Shown: one piece after another, positions 1-5,931 of the stretch
Layout: the number at the start of each line of letters is the position of its first letter
Position numbering within the stretch: position 1 is the stretch's first letter
Source: Leclercia sp. UBA7405
Lineage (GTDB): Bacteria > Pseudomonadota > Gammaproteobacteria > Enterobacterales > Enterobacteriaceae
DNA length: 7,741 bases
Assembly (NCBI GenBank): GCA_002469605.1
Contig: DKMV01000315.1
Coordinates: 1 to 7,741 of the forward strand
Direction of reading: 5' to 3'
Made by a program: the position numbers and the translations under genes
The notes under the pieces: model-generated
Told to the model about the DNA's origin: nothing
The model's database searches: none
The model's input: only the letters and a program-made list of their open reading frames with translations

Positions 1-1082
1 TAGTCACCCGCCGACTCCGGCGACCAGTCACCGAGAAACACCGATCCCGCGCTGGTGATGCTGTCTACCAGCGAACGGGCGTTGCGGGTCTGAATAATCA
101 GGTGCTCCGGGCCGTACAGGTTGGAGATGGCCACGCACTGATCCAGATCCCGGGCCACGATCAGACGGCTGGCCGACAGCGCCTGACGCGCGGTGTCGGC
201 GCGGGGCAGGTCGGCAAGCTGGCGCTCCACGGCTTCGCCCACCCGTTTCGCCATATCGGCGTCCGGGGTCAGGAGGATAACCTGTGAGTCCGGGCCGTGT
301 TCGGCCTGGGATAAGAGGTCGGAGGCCACAAAATCGGGCGTGGCGCCGCTATCGGCGATCACCAGCACCTCCGACGGTCCGGCGGGCATATCGATAGCCG
401 CCCCGTCCAGACGCTGGCTAACCTGGCGCTTGGCTTCGGTCACAAAGGCATTGCCCGGGCCAAAGATTTTATCCACCCGCGGCACGGATTCGGTGCCCAT
501 AGCCAGCGCCGCGATAGCCTGCGCACCGCCGACGTTAAAGATCTCCTGCACGCCGCACAGCTGGGCCGCGTAGAGAATTTCATCAGCGATGGGCGGCGGT
601 GAGCAGAGCACCACCCTGCGGCAGCCGGCGATGCGTGCCGGGGTAGCCAACATCAATACGGTAGAGAAGAGCGGGGCGGAACCACCTGGAATATATAAGC
701 CCACGGCGTCAACGGGGCGGGTAACCTGCTGGCAGCGCACGCCGGGCAGGGTTTCCACATCCACGTTTTGCAGCTTCTGGGCGGTGTGGAAGGTGTCGAT
801 GTTCTGCACCGCCACCGCCATCGCCTGCTTTAACTCATCGCTCAGGCGCTCGCCGGCTTCACGGATCTCCTGCTCGCTGACCCGAAGCGCCCCGACTTCG
901 GTTTTATCGAACTTAGCGCCATATTCCCTCAGGGCCTCGTCGCCGCGGGCTTTCACGTTGTCGAGGATCTCCGCCACGGTGCGGGTGATGCTGTCGGAGG
1001 CGGAGATCGCCGGGCGCATCAGCAGCTCGCGCTGCTGTTCGGCGGTACAGCTATTCCAGTCGATGATTGTGTTAAAGCTCAT
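1..1082 (-). CDS. hisD: Histidinol dehydrogenase, 5' part only (C-terminus lies outside the window)
   Basis: HisD catalyses the last two steps of histidine synthesis, NAD-dependent oxidation of L-histidinol to L-histidine, as a cytoplasmic zinc homodimer. The first 360 codons are present. The product begins [19 protein letters not shown], matching the E. coli N-terminus. Residues I could place by codon counting fall at the E. coli numbers: zinc ligands Q259 (306-308), H262 (297-299) and D360 (3-5), and catalytic E326/H327 in YGPEHL (102-107). This argues that the reading frame is intact with no net indel. The fourth zinc ligand, H419, would lie beyond the left edge. The ATG at 1080-1082 is 5 nt past the hisG stop. 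A GGAG made by the last hisG codons serves as its ribosome site, 8 nt upstream, so the two genes are probably translationally coupled. The gene belongs to the his operon. Confidence 0.97.
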   Translation of the reverse strand, partial: MSFNTIIDWNSCTAEQQRELLMRPAISASDSITRTVAEILDNVKARGDEALREYGAKFDKTEVGALRVSEQEIREAGERLSDELKQAMAVAVQNIDTFHTAQKLQNVDVETLPGVRCQQVTRPVDAVGLYIPGGSAPLFSTVLMLATPARIAGCRRVVLCSPPPIADEILYAAQLCGVQEIFNVGGAQAIAALAMGTESVPRVDKIFGPGNAFVTEAKRQVSQRLDGAAIDMPAGPSEVLVIADSGATPDFVASDLLSQAEHGPDSQVILLTPDADMAKRVGEAVERQLADLPRADTARQALSASRLIVARDLDQCVAISNLYGPEHLIIQTRNARSLVDSITSAGSVFLGDWSPESAGD

Positions 1083-1087
1083 GGCCA

Positions 1088-1987
1088 TTACTCCATCATC
1101 TTCTCAATAGGCAGCACCAGAATAGAGCTGGCGCCGAGGGCTTTCAGTTTTTCCATGGTTTCCCAGAACAGGGTTTCGCTGCTGACCATGTGCATTGCTA
1201 CGCGCTGCTGATCGCCCGCCAGCGGCAGAATGGTCGGACGCTCGGCGCCCGGCAGCAGGGCAATGACGTCGTCCAGGCGCTCGGTCGGGGCGTGCATCAT
1301 GATGTATTTAGATTCGCGCGCCTGGATAACGCCCTGGATACGGGTCAGCAGGCGGTCGATCAGCTGCTGTTTGGCTTCCGGCATCTCGCCGTCGCGCTGG
1401 ATCAGGCAGGCTTTGGAGCGGTAAATCACCTCTACTTCACGCAGGCCGTTGGCTTCGAGGGTGGCGCCGGTGGAGACCAGGTCACAGATCGCATCCGCCA
1501 GACCGGCGCGGGGGGCCACTTCTACAGAGCCGTTCAGCAGGCAGGATTTAAACTGCACCCCTTTCTGGTCGAGGTAGCGCTTCAGCAGGTGTGGATAGGA
1601 GGTGGCGATGCGCTTGCCGTTTAACGCCGCCGGGCCGTCCCAGGGTTCGTCTACGGCGGTCGCCAGCGACAGGCGGCAGCCGCCAAAGTCCAGGCGGCGC
1701 AGCGTGAAGTAGCGTGGATCTTCGCCCTGGGCACGGCGGGTCAGCAGCTCCTCTTCCAGCACGTTCTCGCCGATAATGCCCAGGTCTACCACGCCGTCCA
1801 TTACCAGGCCCGGGATGTCGTCATCACGTACGCGCAGAATATCAATCGGCATGTTCTCTGCCAGGGCAATCAGGCGCTGGGTGTGCAGGTTAATTTTAAT
1901 CCCGCAGCGGGCCAGAAGTTCGCGTGAATCATCGCTCAAACGCCCTGATTTCTGCATAGCTATGCGTAAACGTGAATTATCTAACAT
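1088..1987 (-). CDS. hisG: ATP phosphoribosyltransferase (long form)
   Basis: HisG joins ATP and PRPP to give phosphoribosyl-ATP. This is the first, committed step of histidine synthesis and the point of feedback inhibition by histidine. The 299-aa product equals the E. coli length. It begins [17 protein letters not shown] and carries the PRPP-binding stretch [14 protein letters not shown] at residues 169-182. The last 75 or so residues form the ACT-like regulatory domain found in long-form HisG, so no separate HisZ subunit is needed. The reading frame stays open upstream to 2116, but that extension would run through the attenuator hairpin. The ATG at 1985-1987 has a clear GAGGAA ribosome site 7 nt upstream and matches the family start. 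It is the first structural gene after the attenuator and is followed at once by hisD. Confidence 0.98.
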   Translation of the reverse strand: MLDNSRLRIAMQKSGRLSDDSRELLARCGIKINLHTQRLIALAENMPIDILRVRDDDIPGLVMDGVVDLGIIGENVLEEELLTRRAQGEDPRYFTLRRLDFGGCRLSLATAVDEPWDGPAALNGKRIATSYPHLLKRYLDQKGVQFKSCLLNGSVEVAPRAGLADAICDLVSTGATLEANGLREVEVIYRSKACLIQRDGEMPEAKQQLIDRLLTRIQGVIQARESKYIMMHAPTERLDDVIALLPGAERPTILPLAGDQQRVAMHMVSSETLFWETMEKLKALGASSILVLPIEKMME

Positions 1988-2032
1988 TATTGGTTCCTCG
2001 TTATCCTGTTGTAATCTGCCTGAATACGGTCC

Positions 2033-2072
2033 AAAAAAAAGCCCCCGGAAGAAGATCTTCCGGGGGCTTTTT
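2033..2072 (-). terminator. his operon attenuator (intrinsic terminator, E:F stem)
   Basis: Read on the minus strand, a perfect 12-bp stem GCCCCCGGAAGA/TCTTCCGGGGGC (arms 2056-2067 and 2041-2052) with a 3-nt loop is followed by eight T (2040-2033). Five A before the stem (2068-2072) can extend the pairing. It lies between hisL and hisG, the classical position of the his attenuator. When charged tRNA-His is plentiful, the stem forms and stops transcription before hisG. Confidence 0.96.
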
Positions 2073-2089
2073 CTTGCGTTCATGCACCA

Positions 2090-2113
2090 CTGGAAGATCC
2101 AAACGTCTTCCAG
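2090..2113 (-). promoter_or_regulatory. his leader C:D hairpin, competing with the antiterminator
   Basis: In the leader transcript, CTGGAAGA (2113-2106) pairs with TCTTCCAG (2097-2090) across an 8-nt loop. The TCTTCC of the second arm is also complementary to GGAAGA in the first arm of the terminator (2061-2056). The two pairings exclude each other, as in the known his switch. A ribosome stalled on the histidine codons favours the D:E pairing, which breaks the terminator. The base pairing is visible in the sequence; the regulatory logic is taken from the well-studied Salmonella and E. coli operons. Confidence 0.88.
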
Positions 2114-2131
2114 CACACATCGCCTGAAAGA

Positions 2132-2182
2132 CTAGTCAGGATGATGGTGATGATGGTGGTGTTTAAATTGAACGCGTGTCAT
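2132..2182 (-). CDS. hisL: his operon leader peptide
   Basis: This 16-codon ORF encodes MTRVQFKHHHHHHHPD, with seven consecutive histidine codons, and appears identical to the E. coli and Salmonella leader peptide. It works as a sensor rather than a protein. Slow translation of the histidine run when charged tRNA-His is scarce shifts folding of the downstream leader from terminator to antiterminator. The start codon at 2180-2182 has only a weak GAG ribosome site 6 nt upstream. The stop codon TAG at 2134-2132 is followed by the C:D hairpin and then the attenuator. It is too short for most gene callers. Confidence 0.98.
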   Translation of the reverse strand: MTRVQFKHHHHHHHPD

Positions 2183-2192
2183 AAAATTCTCG

Positions 2193-2208
2193 ATGAATGC
2201 TTATTCAT
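2193..2208. repeat. 16-bp palindrome in the his leader (ARG-box-like)
   Basis: ATGAAT (2193-2198) and ATTCAT (2203-2208) form a perfect inverted repeat around a 4-nt centre. It lies between the inferred his transcription start and hisL. In RNA it makes a small hairpin at the 5' end of the leader. In DNA it has the TGAAT-N4-ATTCA shape of an ArgR half-operator, but no second box is seen at the usual spacing, so ArgR binding is doubtful. Confidence 0.5.
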
Positions 2209-2220
2209 GTAATGCCTTTT

Positions 2221-2249
2221 AACCTAAACACCTGCGTGACAGAAAGCAA
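2221..2249 (-). promoter_or_regulatory. his operon promoter
   Basis: On the minus strand, TTGCTT (-35, 2249-2244) and TAGGTT (-10, 2226-2221) are separated by exactly 17 bp. These hexamers match what I recall of the Salmonella and E. coli primary his promoter. Transcription should start near 2214, about 30 nt before hisL. The upstream flank (about 2252-2285) is strongly A+T-rich and could act as an UP element. The yeeZ gene is divergent from this point. Confidence 0.85.
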
Positions 2250-2354
2250 GGGCTTTTTTTAATCATTAATTCATTTCATATTTAAGCTGTGAATTGTCAG
2301 TTACGGACTGCTGGCGTAGCCTTAATAAAAGGCGTGAATATCAGGAGAGGACGC

Positions 2355-3179
2355 ATGAAGAAGGTCGCTATTGTCGGTTTAGGATGGTTAGGGATGCCGC
2401 TGGCGTTATCACTGACGGCGCGAGGCTGGCAGGTAACGGGAAGTAAAACCACCGCAGACGGCGTGGAAGCCGCACGAATGTGCGGCATTGAGGGCGTCGA
2501 GCTGCGCCTGGAGCCGGAGCTCATTTGCGATACTGACGACCTGGATACGCTGATGGATGTCGATGCGCTGGTGATCACTTTGCCCGCGCGCCGGACAGGG
2601 CCTGGGGAGGAGTTCTACCTGCAGGCCATGCAGGAGATCGTCGATAGCGCGCTGGCCCACCGAATTGGGCGCATTATTTTTACCAGCTCCACCTCGGTAT
2701 ACGGCGACAGTGCCGGAAATCTAAAAGAGGATTCGCCGCGTAATCCGGTCACCGCCAGCGGCCGCGTACTGAAAGAGCTGGAAGACTGGCTACACAATTT
2801 GCCGGGCACCCAGGTTGATATTTTGCGCCTTGCCGGGTTGGTGGGGCCGGGGCGTCATCCGGGGCGCTTCTTTGCTGGTAAATCAGCGCCGGACGGGCAA
2901 CATGGCGTCAACCTGGTGCATCTTGAGGACGTCATCAGCGCCATTACCCTGCTATTACAGGCCCCAAAAGGCGGGCACATCTATAATATATGTGCACCCG
3001 CCCACCCTGCGCGCAATGTGTTTTATCCGGCCATGGCACGTCAGCTGGGGCTGGAGCCGCCCCGTTTCCTTGATGCGCAGAGTGAAGGAAAGGGCAAACT
3101 TATTGATGGCAATCGCATTTGTCACGAACTGGGTTTTGAGTACCTGTTTCCGGATCCGCTGGTTATGCCTATGGAGTAG
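2355..3179 (+). CDS. yeeZ: Rossmann-fold NAD(P)-binding SDR-like protein YeeZ
   Basis: The 274-aa product matches E. coli YeeZ in length and almost throughout in sequence. It has an N-terminal dinucleotide-binding fold with the glycine motif G8-L-G-W-L-G13 after a hydrophobic strand (VAIV), and the extended-SDR signature TSSTSVYG at residues 110-117. The active-site YxxxK expected about 20 residues later appears as S135-G-R-V-L139, so it may bind a nucleotide sugar or cofactor without the usual SDR chemistry. Its substrate is unknown to me. The ATG at 2355 follows GGAGAGG (2344-2350). An in-frame extension to 2289 was rejected because it lacks a ribosome site and family support. It is divergent from the his operon and followed 38 nt later by yeeY, probably in one transcript. 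A possible -35, TTGTCA at 2294-2299, is paired only with a poor -10. Confidence 0.94.
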   Translation: MKKVAIVGLGWLGMPLALSLTARGWQVTGSKTTADGVEAARMCGIEGVELRLEPELICDTDDLDTLMDVDALVITLPARRTGPGEEFYLQAMQEIVDSALAHRIGRIIFTSSTSVYGDSAGNLKEDSPRNPVTASGRVLKELEDWLHNLPGTQVDILRLAGLVGPGRHPGRFFAGKSAPDGQHGVNLVHLEDVISAITLLLQAPKGGHIYNICAPAHPARNVFYPAMARQLGLEPPRFLDAQSEGKGKLIDGNRICHELGFEYLFPDPLVMPME

Positions 3180-3217
3180 TGCGACCCGCGCAGGGCGTTT
3201 ACGCCACAAGGGGGAGT

Positions 3218-4147
3218 ATGAAACCACTGCTGGATGTTCTGATCATTCTGGATGCGCTGGAAAAAGAGGGCAGTTTTGCCGCGGCGTCAGCCAAATTATT
3301 CAAGACGCCTTCGGCACTGAGCTATACCGTTCACAAGCTGGAGAGCGATCTCAACATCCAGATCCTCGACCGCAGCGGCCACCGGGCGCGCTTTACCCGC
3401 ACCGGGCAAATGCTGCTGGAAAAAGGGCGGGACGTGCTGCACGCGGTGCGCGAGCTGGAAAAGCAGGCCGTGAAGCTGCACCAGGGGTGGGAAAATGAGC
3501 TGATTATCGGCGTGGATGACACCTTTCCCTTTTCGCTGCTGTCGCCCTTAATCGAAGCCTTTTACCAGCACCACAGCGTCACCCGGCTGAAATTTATCAA
3601 CGGGGTGCTGGCCGGCTCCTGGGAGGCGCTGATTAATGGCCGGGCGGATATCATTGTCGGCGCGCTTCACGATCCTCCGCAGTTAAGCGCCTTTGGCTTT
3701 GCCCGTCTGGGCCAGCTTGAGCAGGTCTTTGTGGTGGCGCCCCATCATCCGCTGGCCCAGGAGGCGGAGCCGGTTAACCGGCGGATAATAAAAAACCATC
3801 GTGCCATTGTGGTGGGGGATAATACCCAGCCTGACTGCGCCGTCTCTTCGCAATTACTCGACGATCAGGAGGCGATCACCGTCTTCGATTTTAAAACCAA
3901 GCTGGAGCTGCAGATAAGCGGCCTTGGCTGCGGTTACCTGCCGCGCTATTTAGCGCAGCGCTATATAGAAAGCGGAGCGCTAATAGAAAAACAGATCCTG
4001 GCGCAGGCCAGTTATGAATCCGTCTGGATCGGCTGGAATGAACAAACTGCCGGTCTGGCGAGTGCCTGGTGGCGGCAGGAAATTTTAGCAAATAGTGCTA
4101 TTGCCGCCGTTTACGCACAGGCTGATGTCGAAAAATCAGGCAGTTAA
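3218..4147 (+). CDS. yeeY: LysR-type transcriptional regulator YeeY
   Basis: A 309-aa LysR-family regulator of the same length as E. coli YeeY. Residues 1-60 form the winged helix-turn-helix (FAAASAKLFKTPSALSYTV, then KLESDLNIQILDRSG and the wing RARFTRTG). A linker helix (about 63-88, rich in leucine, lysine and glutamate) leads to the periplasmic-binding-protein-like effector domain (about 92-300, starting ELIIGVDDTFPFSLLSPLI). Its effector and target genes are not known to me. The ATG at 3218 gives the family N-terminus MKPLLDVL and follows the purine-rich run AAGGGGGAG; spacing is tight. A GTG at 3179 overlaps the yeeZ stop and would add 13 residues, but these match nothing I know. The gene is co-directional with yeeZ and ends in a structured 3' UTR with a strong terminator. 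Many LysR regulators act on adjacent genes, making plaP and tsuAB candidates by inference only. Confidence 0.95.
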   Translation: MKPLLDVLIILDALEKEGSFAAASAKLFKTPSALSYTVHKLESDLNIQILDRSGHRARFTRTGQMLLEKGRDVLHAVRELEKQAVKLHQGWENELIIGVDDTFPFSLLSPLIEAFYQHHSVTRLKFINGVLAGSWEALINGRADIIVGALHDPPQLSAFGFARLGQLEQVFVVAPHHPLAQEAEPVNRRIIKNHRAIVVGDNTQPDCAVSSQLLDDQEAITVFDFKTKLELQISGLGCGYLPRYLAQRYIESGALIEKQILAQASYESVWIGWNEQTAGLASAWWRQEILANSAIAAVYAQADVEKSGS

Positions 4148-4160
4148 AGTAAATAAAAGT

Positions 4161-4223
4161 TTTGCAGGTGTCGCTATCTATTGCATTTTTATATTTAAAT
4201 GGGGCAAAATGCGCCGCTGCAAA
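4161..4223 (+). repeat. Nested inverted repeats in the yeeY 3' untranslated region
   Basis: Two perfect 7-bp inverted repeats are nested: outer TTTGCAG (4161-4167) with CTGCAAA (4217-4223), and inner GCATTTT (4183-4189) with AAAATGC (4206-4212). They would fold compatibly in RNA just upstream of the terminator at 4231-4268. Because the A+T content is high and the loops are long, the pairing could be partly chance. Confidence 0.4.
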
Positions 4224-4230
4224 CAAATGA

Positions 4231-4268
4231 ATAATCGACGATATAAAAGGCGTCGGTTATTTTTTTTT
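4231..4268 (+). terminator. Intrinsic terminator after yeeZ-yeeY
   Basis: ATAATCGACG (4231-4240) pairs with CGTCGGTTAT (4251-4260): ten base pairs including one G-U, around a 10-nt loop. A run of nine T (4260-4268) follows at once. It lies 83 nt past the yeeY stop and 148 nt before plaP. This separates the yeeZ-yeeY transcript from plaP and implies that plaP has its own promoter downstream. Confidence 0.87.
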
Positions 4269-4304
4269 GCATGTAAGAAAACCATTTAAACCAAGAGGCC
4301 GGGC

Positions 4305-4332
4305 TTCGTACCGGATAGATACTTACTAAAAT
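4305..4332 (+). promoter_or_regulatory. Possible plaP promoter (weak -35)
   Basis: The best -10 between the terminator and plaP is TAAAAT (4327-4332), five of six to consensus. It has only a poor -35, TTCGTA (4305-4310), at 16 bp. A promoter of this kind usually needs an activator. A short hairpin, CGACA (4334-4338) with TGTCG (4344-4348), lies at the expected transcription start. This is a guess from consensus matching only. Confidence 0.25.
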
Positions 4333-4416
4333 CCGACAGTTGTTGTCGCTGAGGAAGAAAGAAAATGGGGCAATCTTTTGCTTACGCGCCAGTGTTCACC
4401 CGTAAGGAGAACAATC

Positions 4417-5775
4417 ATGTCGCATAACGCTACTCCAAATACCTCTCGCGTGGAATTACGTAAAACGCTTACGTTATTTCCGGTTGTTATGATGGGCCTT
4501 GCCTATATGCAGCCGATGACGCTGTTCGATACGTTTGGTATCGTTTCAGGCCTCACCGACGGTCACGTGCCAACGGCTTACGCCTTTGCGCTGATCGCAA
4601 TTCTGTTTACCGCTCTGAGCTACGGTAAGCTGGTGCGCCGCTATCCGTCTGCCGGTTCTGCTTACACCTACGCCCAGAAATCCATCAGCCCGACCGTCGG
4701 CTTTATGGTGGGCTGGTCTTCGCTGCTCGATTATCTGTTCGCGCCGATGATCAACATTTTGCTGGCAAAAATCTATTTTGAAGCGCTGGTGCCCTCGATT
4801 CCGTCATGGATATTCGTGGTGGCCCTTGTCGCCTTTATGACCGCGTTCAACCTGCGCAGTATTAAGTCTGTTGCTAACTTCAACTCGGTGATTGTTGTGC
4901 TGCAGGTGGTGCTGATCGCCGTTATCCTCGGCATGGTTATCTATGGCGTCTTCGAGGGTGAAGGTGCAGGCACGCTGGCCAGCAGCAAACCGTTCTGGTC
5001 TGGTGATGCGCACGTTATCCCGATGATTACCGGTGCCACCATTCTGTGCTTCTCCTTTACCGGCTTTGATGGCATCAGCAACCTGTCAGAAGAGACCAAG
5101 GATGCCGAGCGCGTTATTCCTCGCGCCATCTTCCTGACCGCGCTGATTGGCGGCCTGATCTTTATTTTTGCCACCTATTTCCTGCAGCTCTACTTCCCGG
5201 ATATCTCCCGCTTTAAGGATCCGGATGCTTCTCAGCCGGAGATCATGCTCTATGTGGCGGGTAAAGTGTTCCAGGTTGGCGCGCTGATCTTCTCCACCAT
5301 TACCGTACTGGCGTCCGGTATGGCGGCGCATGCGGGCGTAGCGCGCCTGATGTATGTGATGGGCCGTGACGGCGTGTTCCCGAAGAGCTTCTTCGGTTAT
5401 GTGCACCCGAAATGGCGTACCCCGGCAATGAACATCATCCTTGTCGGTGCTATTGCTCTGCTGGCGATTAACTTCGACTTGGTGATGGCAACCGCGCTGA
5501 TTAACTTCGGTGCGCTGGTGGCGTTCACCTTCGTGAACCTGTCGGTTATCTCTCAGTTCTGGATCCGTGAAAAGCGCAACAAAACGCTTAAAGACCACTT
5601 CCAGTATCTGTTCCTGCCGATGTGCGGTGCCCTGACCGTGGGTGCGCTGTGGGTTAACCTTGAAGAGAGCTCGATGGTTCTGGGCCTCATCTGGGCCGGT
5701 ATCGGTCTGGTTTACCTGGCCTGCGTGACCAAAAGTTTCCGCAACCCGGTTCCGCAGCACGAAGATATCGCGTAA
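4417..5775 (+). CDS. plaP: Putrescine importer PlaP (APC-family permease)
   Basis: PlaP (YeeF) is an inner-membrane amino acid-polyamine-organocation permease that imports putrescine by proton-driven transport. In E. coli it is linked to putrescine-dependent surface motility. The 452-aa product equals the E. coli length and is nearly identical to it across the whole protein. Hydrophobic segments fit about 12 membrane helices, starting with [16 protein letters not shown] at residues 18-33. The family motif [15 protein letters not shown] is at 224-238. The ATG at 4417 has a strong AAGGAGA ribosome site (4404-4410) at 6-nt spacing. An in-frame TTG at 4378 was rejected because it would put that ribosome site inside the coding region. 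It is monocistronic by context, with terminators on both sides. Codon choice looks like that of a well-expressed gene. The rest of putrescine metabolism lies outside this window. Confidence 0.96.
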   Translation: MSHNATPNTSRVELRKTLTLFPVVMMGLAYMQPMTLFDTFGIVSGLTDGHVPTAYAFALIAILFTALSYGKLVRRYPSAGSAYTYAQKSISPTVGFMVGWSSLLDYLFAPMINILLAKIYFEALVPSIPSWIFVVALVAFMTAFNLRSIKSVANFNSVIVVLQVVLIAVILGMVIYGVFEGEGAGTLASSKPFWSGDAHVIPMITGATILCFSFTGFDGISNLSEETKDAERVIPRAIFLTALIGGLIFIFATYFLQLYFPDISRFKDPDASQPEIMLYVAGKVFQVGALIFSTITVLASGMAAHAGVARLMYVMGRDGVFPKSFFGYVHPKWRTPAMNIILVGAIALLAINFDLVMATALINFGALVAFTFVNLSVISQFWIREKRNKTLKDHFQYLFLPMCGALTVGALWVNLEESSMVLGLIWAGIGLVYLACVTKSFRNPVPQHEDIA

Positions 5776-5793
5776 CTCTCACATTTAAAGTGC

Positions 5794-5823
5794 AAAACCG
5801 GAGGCCTGTCCTCCGGTTTTTTT
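5794..5823 (+). terminator. Intrinsic terminator after plaP
   Basis: CCGGAGG (5798-5804) and CCTCCGG (5810-5816) form a perfect 7-bp stem with a 5-nt loop. It is flanked by four A upstream (5794-5797) and seven T downstream (5817-5823), which lengthen the stem to 11 bp. It begins 18 nt after the plaP stop codon and separates plaP from tsuAB. Confidence 0.93.
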
Positions 5824-5831
5824 ATGGCTGA

Positions 5832-5868
5832 AATAACCAAAACATCTAAGTTAGATAATTTGGTTATT
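5832..5868. promoter_or_regulatory. 37-bp near-perfect palindrome, candidate operator for tsuAB
   Basis: Centred on G5850, 16 of 18 base pairs are symmetric. The outer arms are AATAACCAAA (5832-5841) and TTTGGTTATT (5859-5868), and the core is ATCTAA-G-TTAGAT (5844-5856). Only the two pairs between core and arms (5842/5858 and 5843/5857) are mismatched. It sits just past the plaP terminator, has no T-run of its own, and ends where a possible tsuA -35 begins. This suggests a binding site for a dimeric or tetrameric regulator. Which protein binds is unknown. Confidence 0.6.
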
Positions 5869-5896
5869 GGTTCCTGCCAGGCAGGTCATTAATAAT
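5867..5896 (+). promoter_or_regulatory. Possible tsuA promoter
   Basis: TTGGTT (5867-5872) and AATAAT (5891-5896, five of six to the -10 consensus) are separated by 18 bp. The -35 touches the end of the 37-bp palindrome, and the spacer is largely filled by the 13-bp palindrome at 5873-5885. A second option is an extended -10, TGATATTTT, at 5905-5913. Neither can be settled without mapping the 5' end. Confidence 0.28.
5873..5885. repeat. 13-bp perfect palindrome CCTGCC-A-GGCAGG
   Basis: A perfect G+C-rich inverted repeat around A5879, only 4 bp past the 37-bp palindrome, in the likely tsuA promoter spacer. The 1-nt centre makes it a poor RNA hairpin, so a protein-binding site is the better guess. 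Confidence 0.5.
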
Positions 5897-5930
5897 TTGC
5901 AGCCTGATATTTTGCTCACTTATTAATGAC
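5885..5930 (+). repeat. 11-bp inverted repeat running into the tsuA start
   Basis: GTCATTAATAA (5885-5895) is the exact reverse complement of TTATTAATGAC (5920-5930), with a 24-nt spacer. The right arm includes the ATG at 5926 and ends 1 nt before the ATG at 5932. If transcribed, it could form a stem that hides the translation start. If the promoter lies inside the loop, only DNA-level roles remain. Confidence 0.5.
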
Positions 5931-5931
5931 G

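Noticed and set aside
102..1110. Plus-strand ORFs (102-287, 193-573, 589-1110) opposite the left end
   Set aside because: They are antisense shadows of hisD, whose minus-strand product matches known HisD residue by residue at the active-site positions.
1988..2116. N-terminal extension of hisG to 2116
   Set aside because: It would translate through the attenuator and C:D hairpin. The ATG at 1987 has a proper ribosome site and gives the exact family length.
2243..2258. AAAGC-N4-GCTTT followed by T-run as a plus-strand terminator
   Set aside because: The stem is only 5 bp, and no plus-strand gene lies upstream that it could terminate. The sequence is better explained by the his -35 region and an A+T-rich upstream flank.
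2268..2295. AATTCA/TGAATT inverted repeat with 16-nt spacer upstream of yeeZ
   Set aside because: Six base pairs in A+T-rich DNA with a long spacer is expected by chance, and the spacing does not fit an ARG box.
2289..2354. 22-residue N-terminal extension of YeeZ
   Set aside because: There is no ribosome site at 2289, and the sequence before MKKVAIVG does not match the family. The ATG at 2355 has a good site.
3179..3217. GTG start for yeeY overlapping the yeeZ stop
   Set aside because: It adds 13 residues unlike the family. The ATG at 3218 gives the usual 309-aa protein.
4095..4289. 64-aa plus-strand ORF overlapping the yeeY end and running into the terminator
   Set aside because: It starts inside yeeY, is low-complexity and basic, has no ribosome site and runs through the terminator stem.
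4378..4416. TTG start giving a 465-aa PlaP
   Set aside because: The AAGGAGA site and ATG at 4417 give the exact 452-aa family protein.
5086..5760. 224-aa minus-strand ORF inside plaP
   Set aside because: It is a shadow frame with charged low-complexity composition and no recognisable family. The plus strand encodes a conserved permease.
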